A stretch of DNA of 12,536 nt. Origin: Anaerolineales bacterium. Its GTDB lineage: Bacteria > Chloroflexota > Anaerolineae > 4572-78 > NAK82. The translations under genes were made by a program, and so were the position numbers. Below are positions 6,494 through 12,536 of the stretch, one piece after another (position 1 is the first letter of the stretch; each line of letters starts with the position of its first letter). The notes beneath the pieces are model-generated. The model saw only the letters and a program-made list of their open reading frames with translations, made no database searches and was not told the DNA's origin. The DNA lies in NCBI GenBank assembly GCA_024643945.1, contig JAHELX010000114.1, forward strand, positions 1 to 12,536, in the 5' to 3' direction.

Positions 6494-7072
6494 GGGGGCA
6501 GCCGAATTCGCCTGCAATATGTAGGCCAGGGCCTGCTGGTATAGGACGTTGTTCTCCACTTGCAGGCGGACGAAGCCGGCGTCCACGCCGCCCACCATGT
6601 AAGAAAGAGCCCCCAGGTGAGTGCGCCATTGGGTATAGCTGCCTTTGAGCGTCCCGGCGGGATCGTAGAGCAGGAAAGGATGCGCCGGGCTGGCGATGAC
6701 GAAATAGCCCGGCAGGTCGAAGGTGACCACGCCGAAATAATGCGATAGCCATTCCGTGTCATCCTCGGGGTTGGTGAGCAGCGGGGTGAAATCGAAGCCG
6801 ATTTCGTTGAGGATTTCAGGGTAACAGCCAAAGCCCCAACGCCGCACCGCGCGCACGCAGCCGGAGTGGCCCACGGTCACCGGCGTGCAGGCGTCACCGA
6901 AACCGCGCGGCAATTGCAGCCTTACCTGCCGTTGCTCCAGGTTTCCTTCTTCAGTAACGGCCCAGTAGCGAGCCGTCCAATCTTCGGTGGGATAACGGCC
7001 GGGGTAATTGTTGAGAACGGCAGCATCATCGGGGGCCGTGCTGCGGCGCAGCGTATTGGGATTATCTGTCAT
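6482..7072 (-). CDS. Unrecognised 196-residue protein
   Basis: I do not recognise this family. The product is probably cytoplasmic: there is no signal peptide or membrane segment. It has an acidic N-terminal half and an aromatic-rich core (RRWGFGCYPEILNEIGFDF near 79-97; HYFGVVTFDLPGYFVIASPAHPFLLYDP in the middle). The pattern of strands suggests a beta-rich fold. ATG 7072 is preceded by GAGGTG at about 6 nt. The gene starts 33 bp after the SDR gene and is probably the last of that minus-strand unit. It ends in TAG at 6482-6484, inside the end of the convergent DUF2085 gene. Codon use and GC look like those of its neighbours, supporting a real gene. Confidence 0.82.
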   Translation of the reverse strand: MTDNPNTLRRSTAPDDAAVLNNYPGRYPTEDWTARYWAVTEEGNLEQRQVRLQLPRGFGDACTPVTVGHSGCVRAVRRWGFGCYPEILNEIGFDFTPLLTNPEDDTEWLSHYFGVVTFDLPGYFVIASPAHPFLLYDPAGTLKGSYTQWRTHLGALSYMVGGVDAGFVRLQVENNVLYQQALAYILQANSAAPSKG

Positions 7073-7105
7073 CCATTCACCTCAATCCAACCATACCCTA
7101 CGACT

Positions 7106-8083
7106 TTATATAAATCCAATCTTTCCATACCACTCCAACGTCTGGCGCGCGCCCTCCTCAAACGAAACCGGCTCGAAGCCCAATTCACGCCTGGCTTTGT
7201 CGCTGCACACGTGCCAATCTTCAAAGACGTAAGGTACCAGGTTGAGCGGGTAGAAAGGCTCGCGCTGAGTGAAGAGGGCGATGAACTCCAGCAGCCGGGC
7301 GAGGTTGATCATCAGGCTCGCTGGGACGTCAATCCGCCAGCTACTCTTGCCCGCCAACCGGCTGACCGTCTCGTTCGCCTCATGGTGCGTGATGCTCTCC
7401 CCGGAAACGTTGTACACTTCGCCCATCCGTCCCCGGGTGAGCGCCGCCTCGATGGCCGCCGCTGCGTCGCCCACGTAACATGGAAAGATGACGTGCCGTC
7501 CCTGGTGAACCTGCACCCGCCAGCCACGCAGAAATTCTTCAAAGAAGAGCCGGTTGAACGCATAATGTCCCCAGGGGCCGTAAAGCGCGCCCGGTCGCAG
7601 TACAATGACCGGCAGTCCGATCTCGGCATAGGAAAGGGCCAGCCGCTCGCCCCCCATCTTGGTGCGGGCGTAGTTGTCACCGTGATAGGGACCATAAGGG
7701 GTAGCTTCGGTAATGATTGTGCCGGGCGGCTGCGGCCCGACGACGATGATGGTGCTAACGTGGACAAACCGCCTCACGCCCTGCGCGTAGGCCGTCGCCA
7801 GCACGTTGCGCGTGCCCCACAGGTTGATCTCTTCGAAGAGCTCAGGCGGCCCCCATAGCCGAAAGCGGGCAGCGGCGTGGATCACCATATCGCAGCCAGC
7901 CAGCGCCGTCCGCACCGAGTCCAGATCGCGCACGTCGCCGAGGGCGATCTCCGCGCCCAACGCTTCGAGAAAAGTCACATCACTCGTCGGGCGCGCCAGA
8001 GCGCGCAGCCGGTAGCCCCGCCGCGCCAGATGCTCGCACAGGTTACGCCCCAGAAAGCCAGTGGCACCGGTGACCAGGATCAA
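7106..8083 (-). CDS. NAD(P)-dependent extended SDR (epimerase/dihydroflavonol-reductase-like)
   Basis: A 325-residue protein of normal length for an extended short-chain dehydrogenase. The Rossmann glycine motif GATGFLG is at 6-12, DVRDLD near 50-55 and HAAA at 69-72. The catalytic set is Ser110/Thr111 with Y138xxxK142 (NYARTK). Overall style is like dihydroflavonol-4-reductase, 3-beta-hydroxysteroid dehydrogenase and HpnA-type enzymes, so a sugar nucleotide or an isoprenoid/steroid-like ketone or alcohol are both possible substrates. The TTG start at 8083 overlaps the oxidoreductase stop as TTGA and is preceded by AGGTGA, giving translational coupling. The catalytic residues are intact, so an active enzyme is expected; the exact substrate is unassigned. 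Confidence 0.92.
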   Translation of the reverse strand: MILVTGATGFLGRNLCEHLARRGYRLRALARPTSDVTFLEALGAEIALGDVRDLDSVRTALAGCDMVIHAAARFRLWGPPELFEEINLWGTRNVLATAYAQGVRRFVHVSTIIVVGPQPPGTIITEATPYGPYHGDNYARTKMGGERLALSYAEIGLPVIVLRPGALYGPWGHYAFNRLFFEEFLRGWRVQVHQGRHVIFPCYVGDAAAAIEAALTRGRMGEVYNVSGESITHHEANETVSRLAGKSSWRIDVPASLMINLARLLEFIALFTQREPFYPLNLVPYVFEDWHVCSDKARRELGFEPVSFEEGARQTLEWYGKIGFI

Positions 8084-9966
8084 CGCGCTTCACCTGGTGG
8101 ACTGGCGGTTTCCAGATGCTCGCCCCACAAATCTTTGGCAATGTCTTCCAGCCCCAGTGTAAGCAACTTTTCCGGCAGGGGTCTGCCGCTGTCCCAATCC
8201 CACCGGCGGTAGTCGTAGTATTCACGCAGCATACCCTCCCAATCGGGGACGAAGCCCTCGGTGCCTCCCTCATCAAGGGGTTGCGTCCACAGCTTGGGGA
8301 AAACTTCCCTCTGGCGGGGATTCAGGCCCAGCTTTAGATTGAGGGCGCGCTTCAGGTTAAAGATGCGCTCGCCGGCCGTGTACAGATCCTGCAACGATAC
8401 CGCCTCGCCCCAGGCTGCGCTGAATAGCTCGGGCAATTCCGATAGCGGCACATTGACGAACTGGCAGCAGCCGCTGCAATCCACCAGCGTGCGGTAGTCC
8501 TGGTGCCGGGCGACGACGGGCGCTTTGCCGCCCTCCTGATGCCGGTCATCGGAGGCGATGTCGAATTCGGGGAAGGAGTGGCCGGCTTCCACGAAATAGA
8601 AATCGCCCTTGTTGTGGCAGGCACCCCGCGGCGAAGTGAGATATACCAGCGCCATGCCGCTCAGGGCGCGCGGGTCGTGCATGCCCGCTTCCAGGCCGTT
8701 GACCTGCACCGCCATGCCGGGCAGGTGGTAGCGCTTCTCCATGGAAAGAGTGCCGTCGGCCAGCACGTCGCCGAAGCCGTCGCGGGCGGCGATCTTATGC
8801 ATGAGTTGCACGACAGGCGCCGGGTCACCCCAGGCCAGGTTCAGCCCATCCGCCTCCTCGGGGGTGATGTGGCCGTTGTTGAACAGCCAAAAGGCGAAGC
8901 CGATCACCCCCCCGGTGCTGATAGTATCCATGCCCAGGCTATCGCATAACAGGTCGAAAAAGGAGACCGCCGCCAGGTCACCAATCAGCAACTGGCTGCC
9001 CAGGGAACACAGCGTTTCGTACTCGGGTCCGTCAGTCTTGGGCACAGGGTACGGGCCGTCGGCTACTTCGACCTCAAAACCGCACTGGACGGCGCAGCCC
9101 CAGCAGCCCGTGTGGCCGGTGGCGATGGTCTCGGCCATGAGTCCGCCGTTGAGATTGGCCACCCCCTCAAAGACCCCCTGTGTCCAGTAGCGGGCGGGGA
9201 CATCGCCCAGCATGTCAAAGTAGTCCATGCCGCCCGAGGTGCCCGTCTCTTTGAGGACCTGCACCGCGAAGTCCTGCTGGGTGCGGATGAGCGCACGGCG
9301 CGCGGCGTGGTTGAAGCGCTCTTTCTCCAAGATGGGAATCGGGGCCTTGCCCCGCATGGCAATGGCCTTGAGACGTTTGCTGCCCATGACGGCTCCCATG
9401 CCGGTACGGCCCGCAGCGCGAGCGTCGGCGTTGAGGATGGCCGCGTAGCGGACCCGATTCTCGCCGGCCGGCCCGATGCACGCAACCCGGGCGCGCGCTT
9501 CGCCCAACTCTTCGGCGATACGCGCCTGGGTGACATAGGTATCCAGACCCCACAAGTGGCTGGCGTCACGCAGTTGCGGCGCCTCCCCCTCCTTGACCCA
9601 CAGGTACACGGGGGTAGACGATTGGCCGGTGATGATCAGGCCATCGTAGCCAGCGCGGCGCAGTTCGTGGCCGGTGAAGCCCCCTACGTTGGCTTCCCCC
9701 ATGATGCCGGTCAGCGGGCTGCGCGCCACAAAGGCGTGGCGGCTGCCAGAGGGAGTACGGGTGCCTGTCAGCGGTCCGGTCATCATAATCAGCGGGTTGT
9801 CCGATCCCATGGGATCCGTCTCGGCGCCGACCATGTCGTACAGGTAGCGGGCCGCCAGGCCGCTGTTGCCGATGAACTGGCGGGCATAGGCCATGTTGAT
9901 CGGCTCGTCGTGCATCTCGCCGCTGGTCAGGTCAACGATGAGAAGTTTGCCCAGGTAGCCATTCAT
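8080..9966 (-). CDS. Aldehyde:ferredoxin oxidoreductase family (tungsten/molybdenum pterin enzyme)
   Basis: Oxidises an aldehyde to a carboxylic acid with ferredoxin as acceptor, in the cytoplasm, using a bis-pterin tungsten (or molybdenum) centre and one [4Fe-4S] cluster. From ATG 9966 it has 628 residues, the family length. The N-terminus MNGYLGKLLIVDLTSGE is typical. RTGMGAVMGSKRLKAIA (187-203) is a pterin-binding block. The cluster ligands are C288-x2-C291-x3-C295 plus Cys501 in DCSGCCQF (496-503). DPRALSGMALVYLTSPRGACH (431-451) carries the conserved histidine. GPEYETL is at 313-319. The frame stays open to 10032, but the added residues do not look like the family and overlap hepT; AGGAG at 9978-9982 lies 11 nt before ATG 9966. 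Substrate range cannot be read from sequence. It lies 22 bp after hepT and overlaps the SDR gene by 4 bp. Confidence 0.95.
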   Translation of the reverse strand: MNGYLGKLLIVDLTSGEMHDEPINMAYARQFIGNSGLAARYLYDMVGAETDPMGSDNPLIMMTGPLTGTRTPSGSRHAFVARSPLTGIMGEANVGGFTGHELRRAGYDGLIITGQSSTPVYLWVKEGEAPQLRDASHLWGLDTYVTQARIAEELGEARARVACIGPAGENRVRYAAILNADARAAGRTGMGAVMGSKRLKAIAMRGKAPIPILEKERFNHAARRALIRTQQDFAVQVLKETGTSGGMDYFDMLGDVPARYWTQGVFEGVANLNGGLMAETIATGHTGCWGCAVQCGFEVEVADGPYPVPKTDGPEYETLCSLGSQLLIGDLAAVSFFDLLCDSLGMDTISTGGVIGFAFWLFNNGHITPEEADGLNLAWGDPAPVVQLMHKIAARDGFGDVLADGTLSMEKRYHLPGMAVQVNGLEAGMHDPRALSGMALVYLTSPRGACHNKGDFYFVEAGHSFPEFDIASDDRHQEGGKAPVVARHQDYRTLVDCSGCCQFVNVPLSELPELFSAAWGEAVSLQDLYTAGERIFNLKRALNLKLGLNPRQREVFPKLWTQPLDEGGTEGFVPDWEGMLREYYDYRRWDWDSGRPLPEKLLTLGLEDIAKDLWGEHLETASPPGEAR

Positions 9967-9988
9967 AGAGATAGTGTCTCCTATGGGG

Positions 9989-10348
9989 TCACGTTTCTTC
10001 TTCGGGTGGAACGATCTTTTCCAGTGTGGCAATGAGTTCTGGCAGATCTTCCGTCAAGGTTTGCCACAGGATGTCAAAGTCAAGAAAGTCATAACCGTGA
10101 ATAAGGCGATTCCGCATGCTCACAATCTGTGGCCATGGGATTTGTGAATATTGGCTCTGCACATCCTTAGAAACACGGCTGGCGGCCTCTCCGACAATTT
10201 CTACCAAATGTACCAGGGCAAGACTCAGGAGACGATCGGCATCAAGGTCCGCTCGTGATTTGTTCTGTACCAGAGAAACTGCCTCACGGGCGTAATCTAG
10301 CATGTGTCGTAAGCGGACAGCACTTTCATTTTCTTCACGATTGGACAT
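9989..10348 (-). CDS. hepT: HepT-like toxin (HEPN ribonuclease, DUF86)
   Basis: A 119-residue all-helical HEPN protein, normal for HepT. The catalytic motif RNRLIHGY (79-86) matches RX4HXY, with Arg79, His84 and Tyr86 present. In studied systems HepT is an RNase that the MntA partner neutralises by adding AMP groups to the motif tyrosine. ATG 10348 overlaps the mntA end by 14 bp and is preceded by AAGGTG at 5 nt. An in-frame upstream start at 10381 would lie deeper inside mntA and is less likely. The motif is intact, so an active toxin is possible. The stop at 9989-9991 is 22 bp from the aldehyde oxidoreductase start, so the pair may share its transcript. Confidence 0.92.
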   Translation of the reverse strand: MSNREENESAVRLRHMLDYAREAVSLVQNKSRADLDADRLLSLALVHLVEIVGEAASRVSKDVQSQYSQIPWPQIVSMRNRLIHGYDFLDFDILWQTLTEDLPELIATLEKIVPPEEET

Positions 10349-10643
10349 ATTGCACCTTCGCTTCTGCTTGCACCTGGTCACGGAAATAACGGCTCAGGCA
10401 TTGGGGGGTGTTCATATCCACCGTGCGTCCCCCCAGAATCTGTGAGAGTTCGATCTCCATGCCGGCCAGCCGGATAAGCCCCGGCACGTGGTCCGGTTCG
10501 AATTCTACCAGCACATCCACGTCGCTATCGGGGCCAAAATCATCTCGCAACACAGAGCCGAAAAACGAGAGCCTACGAATATGGTGGCGCCGGCAAAAAT
10601 CTGCGATTTCGTCCTGGGGGATAGATATTTTCAGGCTATTCAC
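10335..10643 (-). CDS. mntA: MntA-like minimal nucleotidyltransferase antitoxin
   Basis: A 102-residue nucleotidyltransferase. The fold signature is complete: [23 protein letters not shown] carries G29-S30, ten residues, then D41-x-D43, the metal-binding pair. A preceding helix ([20 protein letters not shown]) is typical of MNT proteins. It is the expected partner of HepT, blocking the toxin by AMP transfer to its tyrosine. The start is GTG 10643, supported by AGGAG at 10652-10656, 8 nt upstream. Antitoxin-first order, overlapping the toxin by 14 bp. No convincing promoter was found directly upstream. The pair lies between an alcohol dehydrogenase and an aldehyde oxidoreductase gene. Confidence 0.92.
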   Translation of the reverse strand: MNSLKISIPQDEIADFCRRHHIRRLSFFGSVLRDDFGPDSDVDVLVEFEPDHVPGLIRLAGMEIELSQILGGRTVDMNTPQCLSRYFRDQVQAEAKVQYVQS

Positions 10644-10734
10644 AGTATTATCTCCTCTAAAGGCTCAATTGCGAGCTAAATTCCACGAGTAGCCCAGCTA
10701 CCGCGTAACGCAGCCAATCCGCAACCGGATTTTC
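10644..10734. other. Upstream spacer of mntA with two short dyads
   Basis: This spacer contains GTAGC-CCA-GCTAC (10689-10701) and AATCCG-CAAC-CGGATT (10716-10731), each a perfect short dyad, and the mntA ribosome binding site at 10652-10656. No gene and no convincing -35/-10 pair directed at mntA was seen. Confidence 0.45.
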
Positions 10735-10810
10735 GACTCACGGATGGAAAGGAACAGGGACAAAGTAATATAGAGGAATTTAAGTCCGTGTTTCCTTCTG
10801 TCCGTGAGTC
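10735..10810. repeat. 27-bp imperfect inverted repeat
   Basis: The left arm (10735-10761) begins GACTCACGGA and the right arm (10784-10810) ends TCCGTGAGTC. These outer 10 bp are perfect, and 22 of 27 bp match over the whole arms. A 22-bp AT-rich centre separates the arms. GTCCGTG also occurs twice as a direct repeat (10784-10790 and 10800-10806). It lies between the alcohol dehydrogenase end and mntA. It could end the dehydrogenase transcript, act as an operator, or be a small miniature-element remnant. Confidence 0.65.
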
Positions 10811-10812
10811 AT

Positions 10813-10841
10813 ATAATACCTGCACTTGGGTCAGGTATAAT
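10813..10841. repeat. Small inverted repeat next to the 27-bp palindrome
   Basis: ATAATACCTG (10813-10822) and CAGGTATAAT (10832-10841) match in nine of ten bases with a perfect TACCTG/CAGGTA core and a 9-nt spacer. It sits 27 bp beyond the alcohol dehydrogenase stop and could be an operator-like dyad or part of a transcription end. The TATAAT strings inside it arise from the dyad itself. Confidence 0.45.
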
Positions 10842-10868
10842 GCTAATCTTGTCGGGTAACTACGTAAC

Positions 10869-12041
10869 TCAAAAGTCTACATCCTTGCCCTCGAAAGCAT
10901 ATTCGAACAGGCGGCGCGTGTCGTCGGTGCTGACGGGGCGAGCATTAGCCACGATGGTGGCGTCCATCTCGGCATTATCCACCAGCTTGTCCAGCTTCGC
11001 TACGAAGTCGGCCGGCGCCAGGTCGGGCAGTGCTTCCCGGATGCTGAGGGGTTGGCCGACTTGCCGCTCCAGGTCGCGGATGGCCGCCACCAGGCTAGCA
11101 GCGCCCTCCCGTTCGTCGGCGGCCGGCAGCCCCAGGAAGCGAGCCACCTCGGCGTAGCGCGTCGGCGTCTCGCCCCCGGCGTTGAACTGGATGGTATAGG
11201 GCAGGAAGAGGGACACTGCCCGTCCGTGAGGTAGATGAAAGACCGCCCCCAGGCTGTGGCCCAGGGCGTGGGCGGCCGCCGCCAGCGAGTTGATGAAACC
11301 CAGGCCGGCCAGGGTGGCCGCGTTGTGCATCTTCTCGCGCGCCTGCATATCATCCCCGTCCGCGTAGGCGCGGGGCAGGTACGTAAAGATCATGTGCGTC
11401 GCCTGGAGGCAGAGCCCGTCGCTGAAGTCGTTGTACCAGGAAGAGGTATAACCTTCGATGGCGTGGGTCAGGGCATCCAGGCCGGTGTCGGCGGTGAGAC
11501 GGGGCGGCATGGCGGCGGCGAAGACCGGGTCCACGATGGCGATGTCGGGCGTGCATTCAGGCGCGCCGGTGGAGATTTTGCGCTGCTCCTGGGTATCGCT
11601 GAGGACCACCGCCCAGGTGGATTCAGAGCCGGTGCCGCTGGTGGTGGGGATGGCTACCATGCGCGCCTTCTGGCGCAGACCCAGCTCGTCGAACGGGTTG
11701 ATCTCCTCGGCGGCCACGTCGGGTCGCTCGTAGAGAATCCACATTGCCTTGGCCGCGTCCAGGGCTGAGCCACCTCCCAGGCCCACAATCCAGTCCGGCT
11801 CCTTTTCGAGCATCAGCGCCGCACCCCGCTCTACCGTTTGCAGCGACGGCTCAGGCTCCACCTGGTCGAACACGTCGCAAGCCAGGCCAGCCTCGGCCAG
11901 CTTGGCCTGCACCCTGTCCACAAAGCCCAGGCGAACCATCACCTCGTCGGTGACGATCAAGGCTCGTTTACCCTTGAGATAAGCCAGATGATCTAGCGCG
12001 CCCTCGCCAAAGACCACCTGGGGACTGCGGAAGTACCACAT
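10869..12041 (-). CDS. Iron-dependent (group III) alcohol dehydrogenase
   Basis: Interconverts an alcohol and an aldehyde or ketone with NAD(P) in the cytoplasm. The 390-residue product is of normal length. The nucleotide loop is GLGGGSALDAAKAM (87-100), and TTSGTGSE (133-140) is conserved. The metal site is Asp189 and His193 in GLDALTHAIEGYTS, with His258 and His272 in AHALGHSLGAVFHLPHG; the spacing agrees with FucO-type enzymes. ATG 12041 is chosen because GGAGG lies 5 nt upstream. A GTG at 12053 would add four residues and overlap the preceding stop by one base. It follows the SCP2-like gene at 11 bp and is probably cotranscribed with it. Substrate is unknown. A palindrome-rich spacer follows its stop. 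Confidence 0.95.
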   Translation of the reverse strand: MWYFRSPQVVFGEGALDHLAYLKGKRALIVTDEVMVRLGFVDRVQAKLAEAGLACDVFDQVEPEPSLQTVERGAALMLEKEPDWIVGLGGGSALDAAKAMWILYERPDVAAEEINPFDELGLRQKARMVAIPTTSGTGSESTWAVVLSDTQEQRKISTGAPECTPDIAIVDPVFAAAMPPRLTADTGLDALTHAIEGYTSSWYNDFSDGLCLQATHMIFTYLPRAYADGDDMQAREKMHNAATLAGLGFINSLAAAAHALGHSLGAVFHLPHGRAVSLFLPYTIQFNAGGETPTRYAEVARFLGLPAADEREGAASLVAAIRDLERQVGQPLSIREALPDLAPADFVAKLDKLVDNAEMDATIVANARPVSTDDTRRLFEYAFEGKDVDF

Positions 12042-12052
12042 AGCCCCCTCCA

Positions 12053-12469
12053 CTAAGGAAACTCAGTCGGAACTCGGGTGGTGCACAGCACCAGCTCGTT
12101 GGCGGCCTTGACGGCGCGCATGATCTTGGGCATGTTACCCTTGAGCTTGAGCTTCCTGGTCAACAGACCCTTCATGGGGTCCAGTCGCAACTCGACTACG
12201 TCCTTCCAGGTGCGGGTCGGCGCGCTGATGACAAACTCCGGATCCTTCACGCTGGGGTCCTGGGCAACAAAAGCGTCGCGGCTTTCCCCATGCCACAAGT
12301 CCATGTACATATAAACCGGCTCGGACAGCGGGCCACCTGGCTCGACCACGAAGTAAAAGTCGCCTTCCCAGGTCTTGGCCGCCTGGCGATACGCCTCACT
12401 CTTGTTGACCTCCTCGTGTAGGCGTTTGATCCAGGCGTCGGTGGCAAACGAGATCTTCTCTTCAGTCAT
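12053..12469 (-). CDS. SCP2 sterol-binding-domain-like protein
   Basis: A 138-residue soluble protein resembling stand-alone bacterial SCP2-domain proteins. Typical blocks are EVNKSEAYRQAAKTWEGDFYFV near the N-terminus, YMYMDLWHGESRDAFV in the middle, and LKLKGNMPKIMRAVKAANELV near the C-terminus. The domain forms a tunnel that holds lipids or other hydrophobic molecules; it carries no catalytic motif that I can see. ATG 12469 is preceded by AAAGGA about 8 nt upstream. It lies 11 bp from the iron alcohol dehydrogenase, which suggests it presents or carries the substrate of that enzyme. Related genes often sit beside dehydrogenase and CoA-metabolism genes. The ligand cannot be named. Confidence 0.85.
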   Translation of the reverse strand: MTEEKISFATDAWIKRLHEEVNKSEAYRQAAKTWEGDFYFVVEPGGPLSEPVYMYMDLWHGESRDAFVAQDPSVKDPEFVISAPTRTWKDVVELRLDPMKGLLTRKLKLKGNMPKIMRAVKAANELVLCTTRVPTEFP

Positions 12470-12484
12470 GGGAACATCCTTTCC

Positions 12485-12536
12485 TCAAAAGTGACTACTC
12501 AGCCTACCCTGCCGGAGCACCCAATGGTCCCGAGCG
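12485..12536 (-). CDS. Possible 3' end of an upstream gene
   Basis: One minus-strand frame is open from the window edge to a TGA at 12485-12487 and reads ARDHWVLRQGRLSSHF. The stop lies 15 bp before the SCP2-like start, the spacing expected within an operon. The other two frames close sooner. Only 16 codons are visible, so no family can be named and the frame may be chance. Confidence 0.3.
   Translation of the reverse strand, partial: ARDHWVLRQGRLSSHF

Noticed and set aside
6866..7858. 330-codon plus-strand frame
   Set aside because: It is antisense to the SDR gene and the 196-residue gene, both with family-like or neighbour-like codon use; long antisense frames are expected in GC-rich DNA.
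9967..10032. Upstream extension of the aldehyde oxidoreductase start
   Set aside because: The added 22 residues overlap the hepT end, are basic and unlike the family, while MNGYLGKLL at 9966 is the normal family N-terminus.
9112..10035. 307-codon plus-strand frame
   Set aside because: Antisense to the aldehyde oxidoreductase gene, which has intact cluster and pterin motifs.
10735..10810. Complete insertion sequence or MITE
   Set aside because: No transposase, no clear target duplication at the arms, and only one copy is visible in the window, so only the inverted repeat is claimed.
10812..10841. Two perfect TATAAT strings read as plus-strand promoters
   Set aside because: Neither has a -35 box at proper spacing, no plus-strand gene follows, and both arise from the dyad at 10813-10841.

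Overview
The window is a GC-rich, densely packed bacterial chromosome segment. The most likely source is a Chloroflexota (Anaerolineae-like) bacterium. That is inferred from gene content and style: prfA-prmC coupling, a secreted GH18-like protein with a Thr-Pro linker, a DUF2085 membrane protein, and a tungsten/molybdenum aldehyde:ferredoxin oxidoreductase beside an SCP2-like protein and an iron alcohol dehydrogenase. No rRNA, tRNA, CRISPR array, transposase or phage gene was seen.

Left part (1-4489, all minus strand). prfA (release factor 1) is followed by prmC (its glutamine methyltransferase). A long membrane-anchored protein then runs off the left edge of the window. It has a GH18-like domain lacking the catalytic glutamate, a Thr-Pro linker, and the start of a clan-A glycoside hydrolase-like barrel. 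It has its own promoter, overlapping the prmC stop codon, and a leader of about 190 nt containing a roughly 107-bp imperfect palindrome. A second palindrome lies at the prfA/prmC junction.

Middle (4490-6493). Two near-consensus sigma-70-type promoters diverge from the 4490-4665 spacer. One drives prfA through a leader with a perfect 10-bp stem-loop. The other drives a plus-strand unit of three overlapping genes: a DUF6125/ATC-hydrolase-like cytoplasmic protein, an SRPBCC-fold protein and a multi-pass DUF2085 membrane protein. The function of this unit is not known to me.

Right part (6482-12536, all minus strand). In transcription order it holds a possible gene tail at the edge, an SCP2-like lipid-binding protein, an iron-dependent alcohol dehydrogenase, a 225-bp spacer crowded with inverted repeats, an MntA-HepT toxin-antitoxin pair, an aldehyde:ferredoxin oxidoreductase, an extended SDR (NAD-dependent epimerase/reductase-like) and an unrecognised 196-residue protein. 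The alcohol dehydrogenase and the aldehyde oxidoreductase could oxidise an alcohol to an acid in sequence; the SCP2 and SDR proteins hint at a lipid-like or terpenoid-like substrate. This is inference. The toxin-antitoxin pair sits as a wedge between the two oxidation enzymes, 22 bp upstream of the oxidoreductase.

Candidate novelty lies in the pseudo-GH18 modular protein, the three-gene DUF2085 cassette, the toxin-antitoxin wedge, and the family of degenerate intergenic palindromes, two of which show a 7-bp word period.
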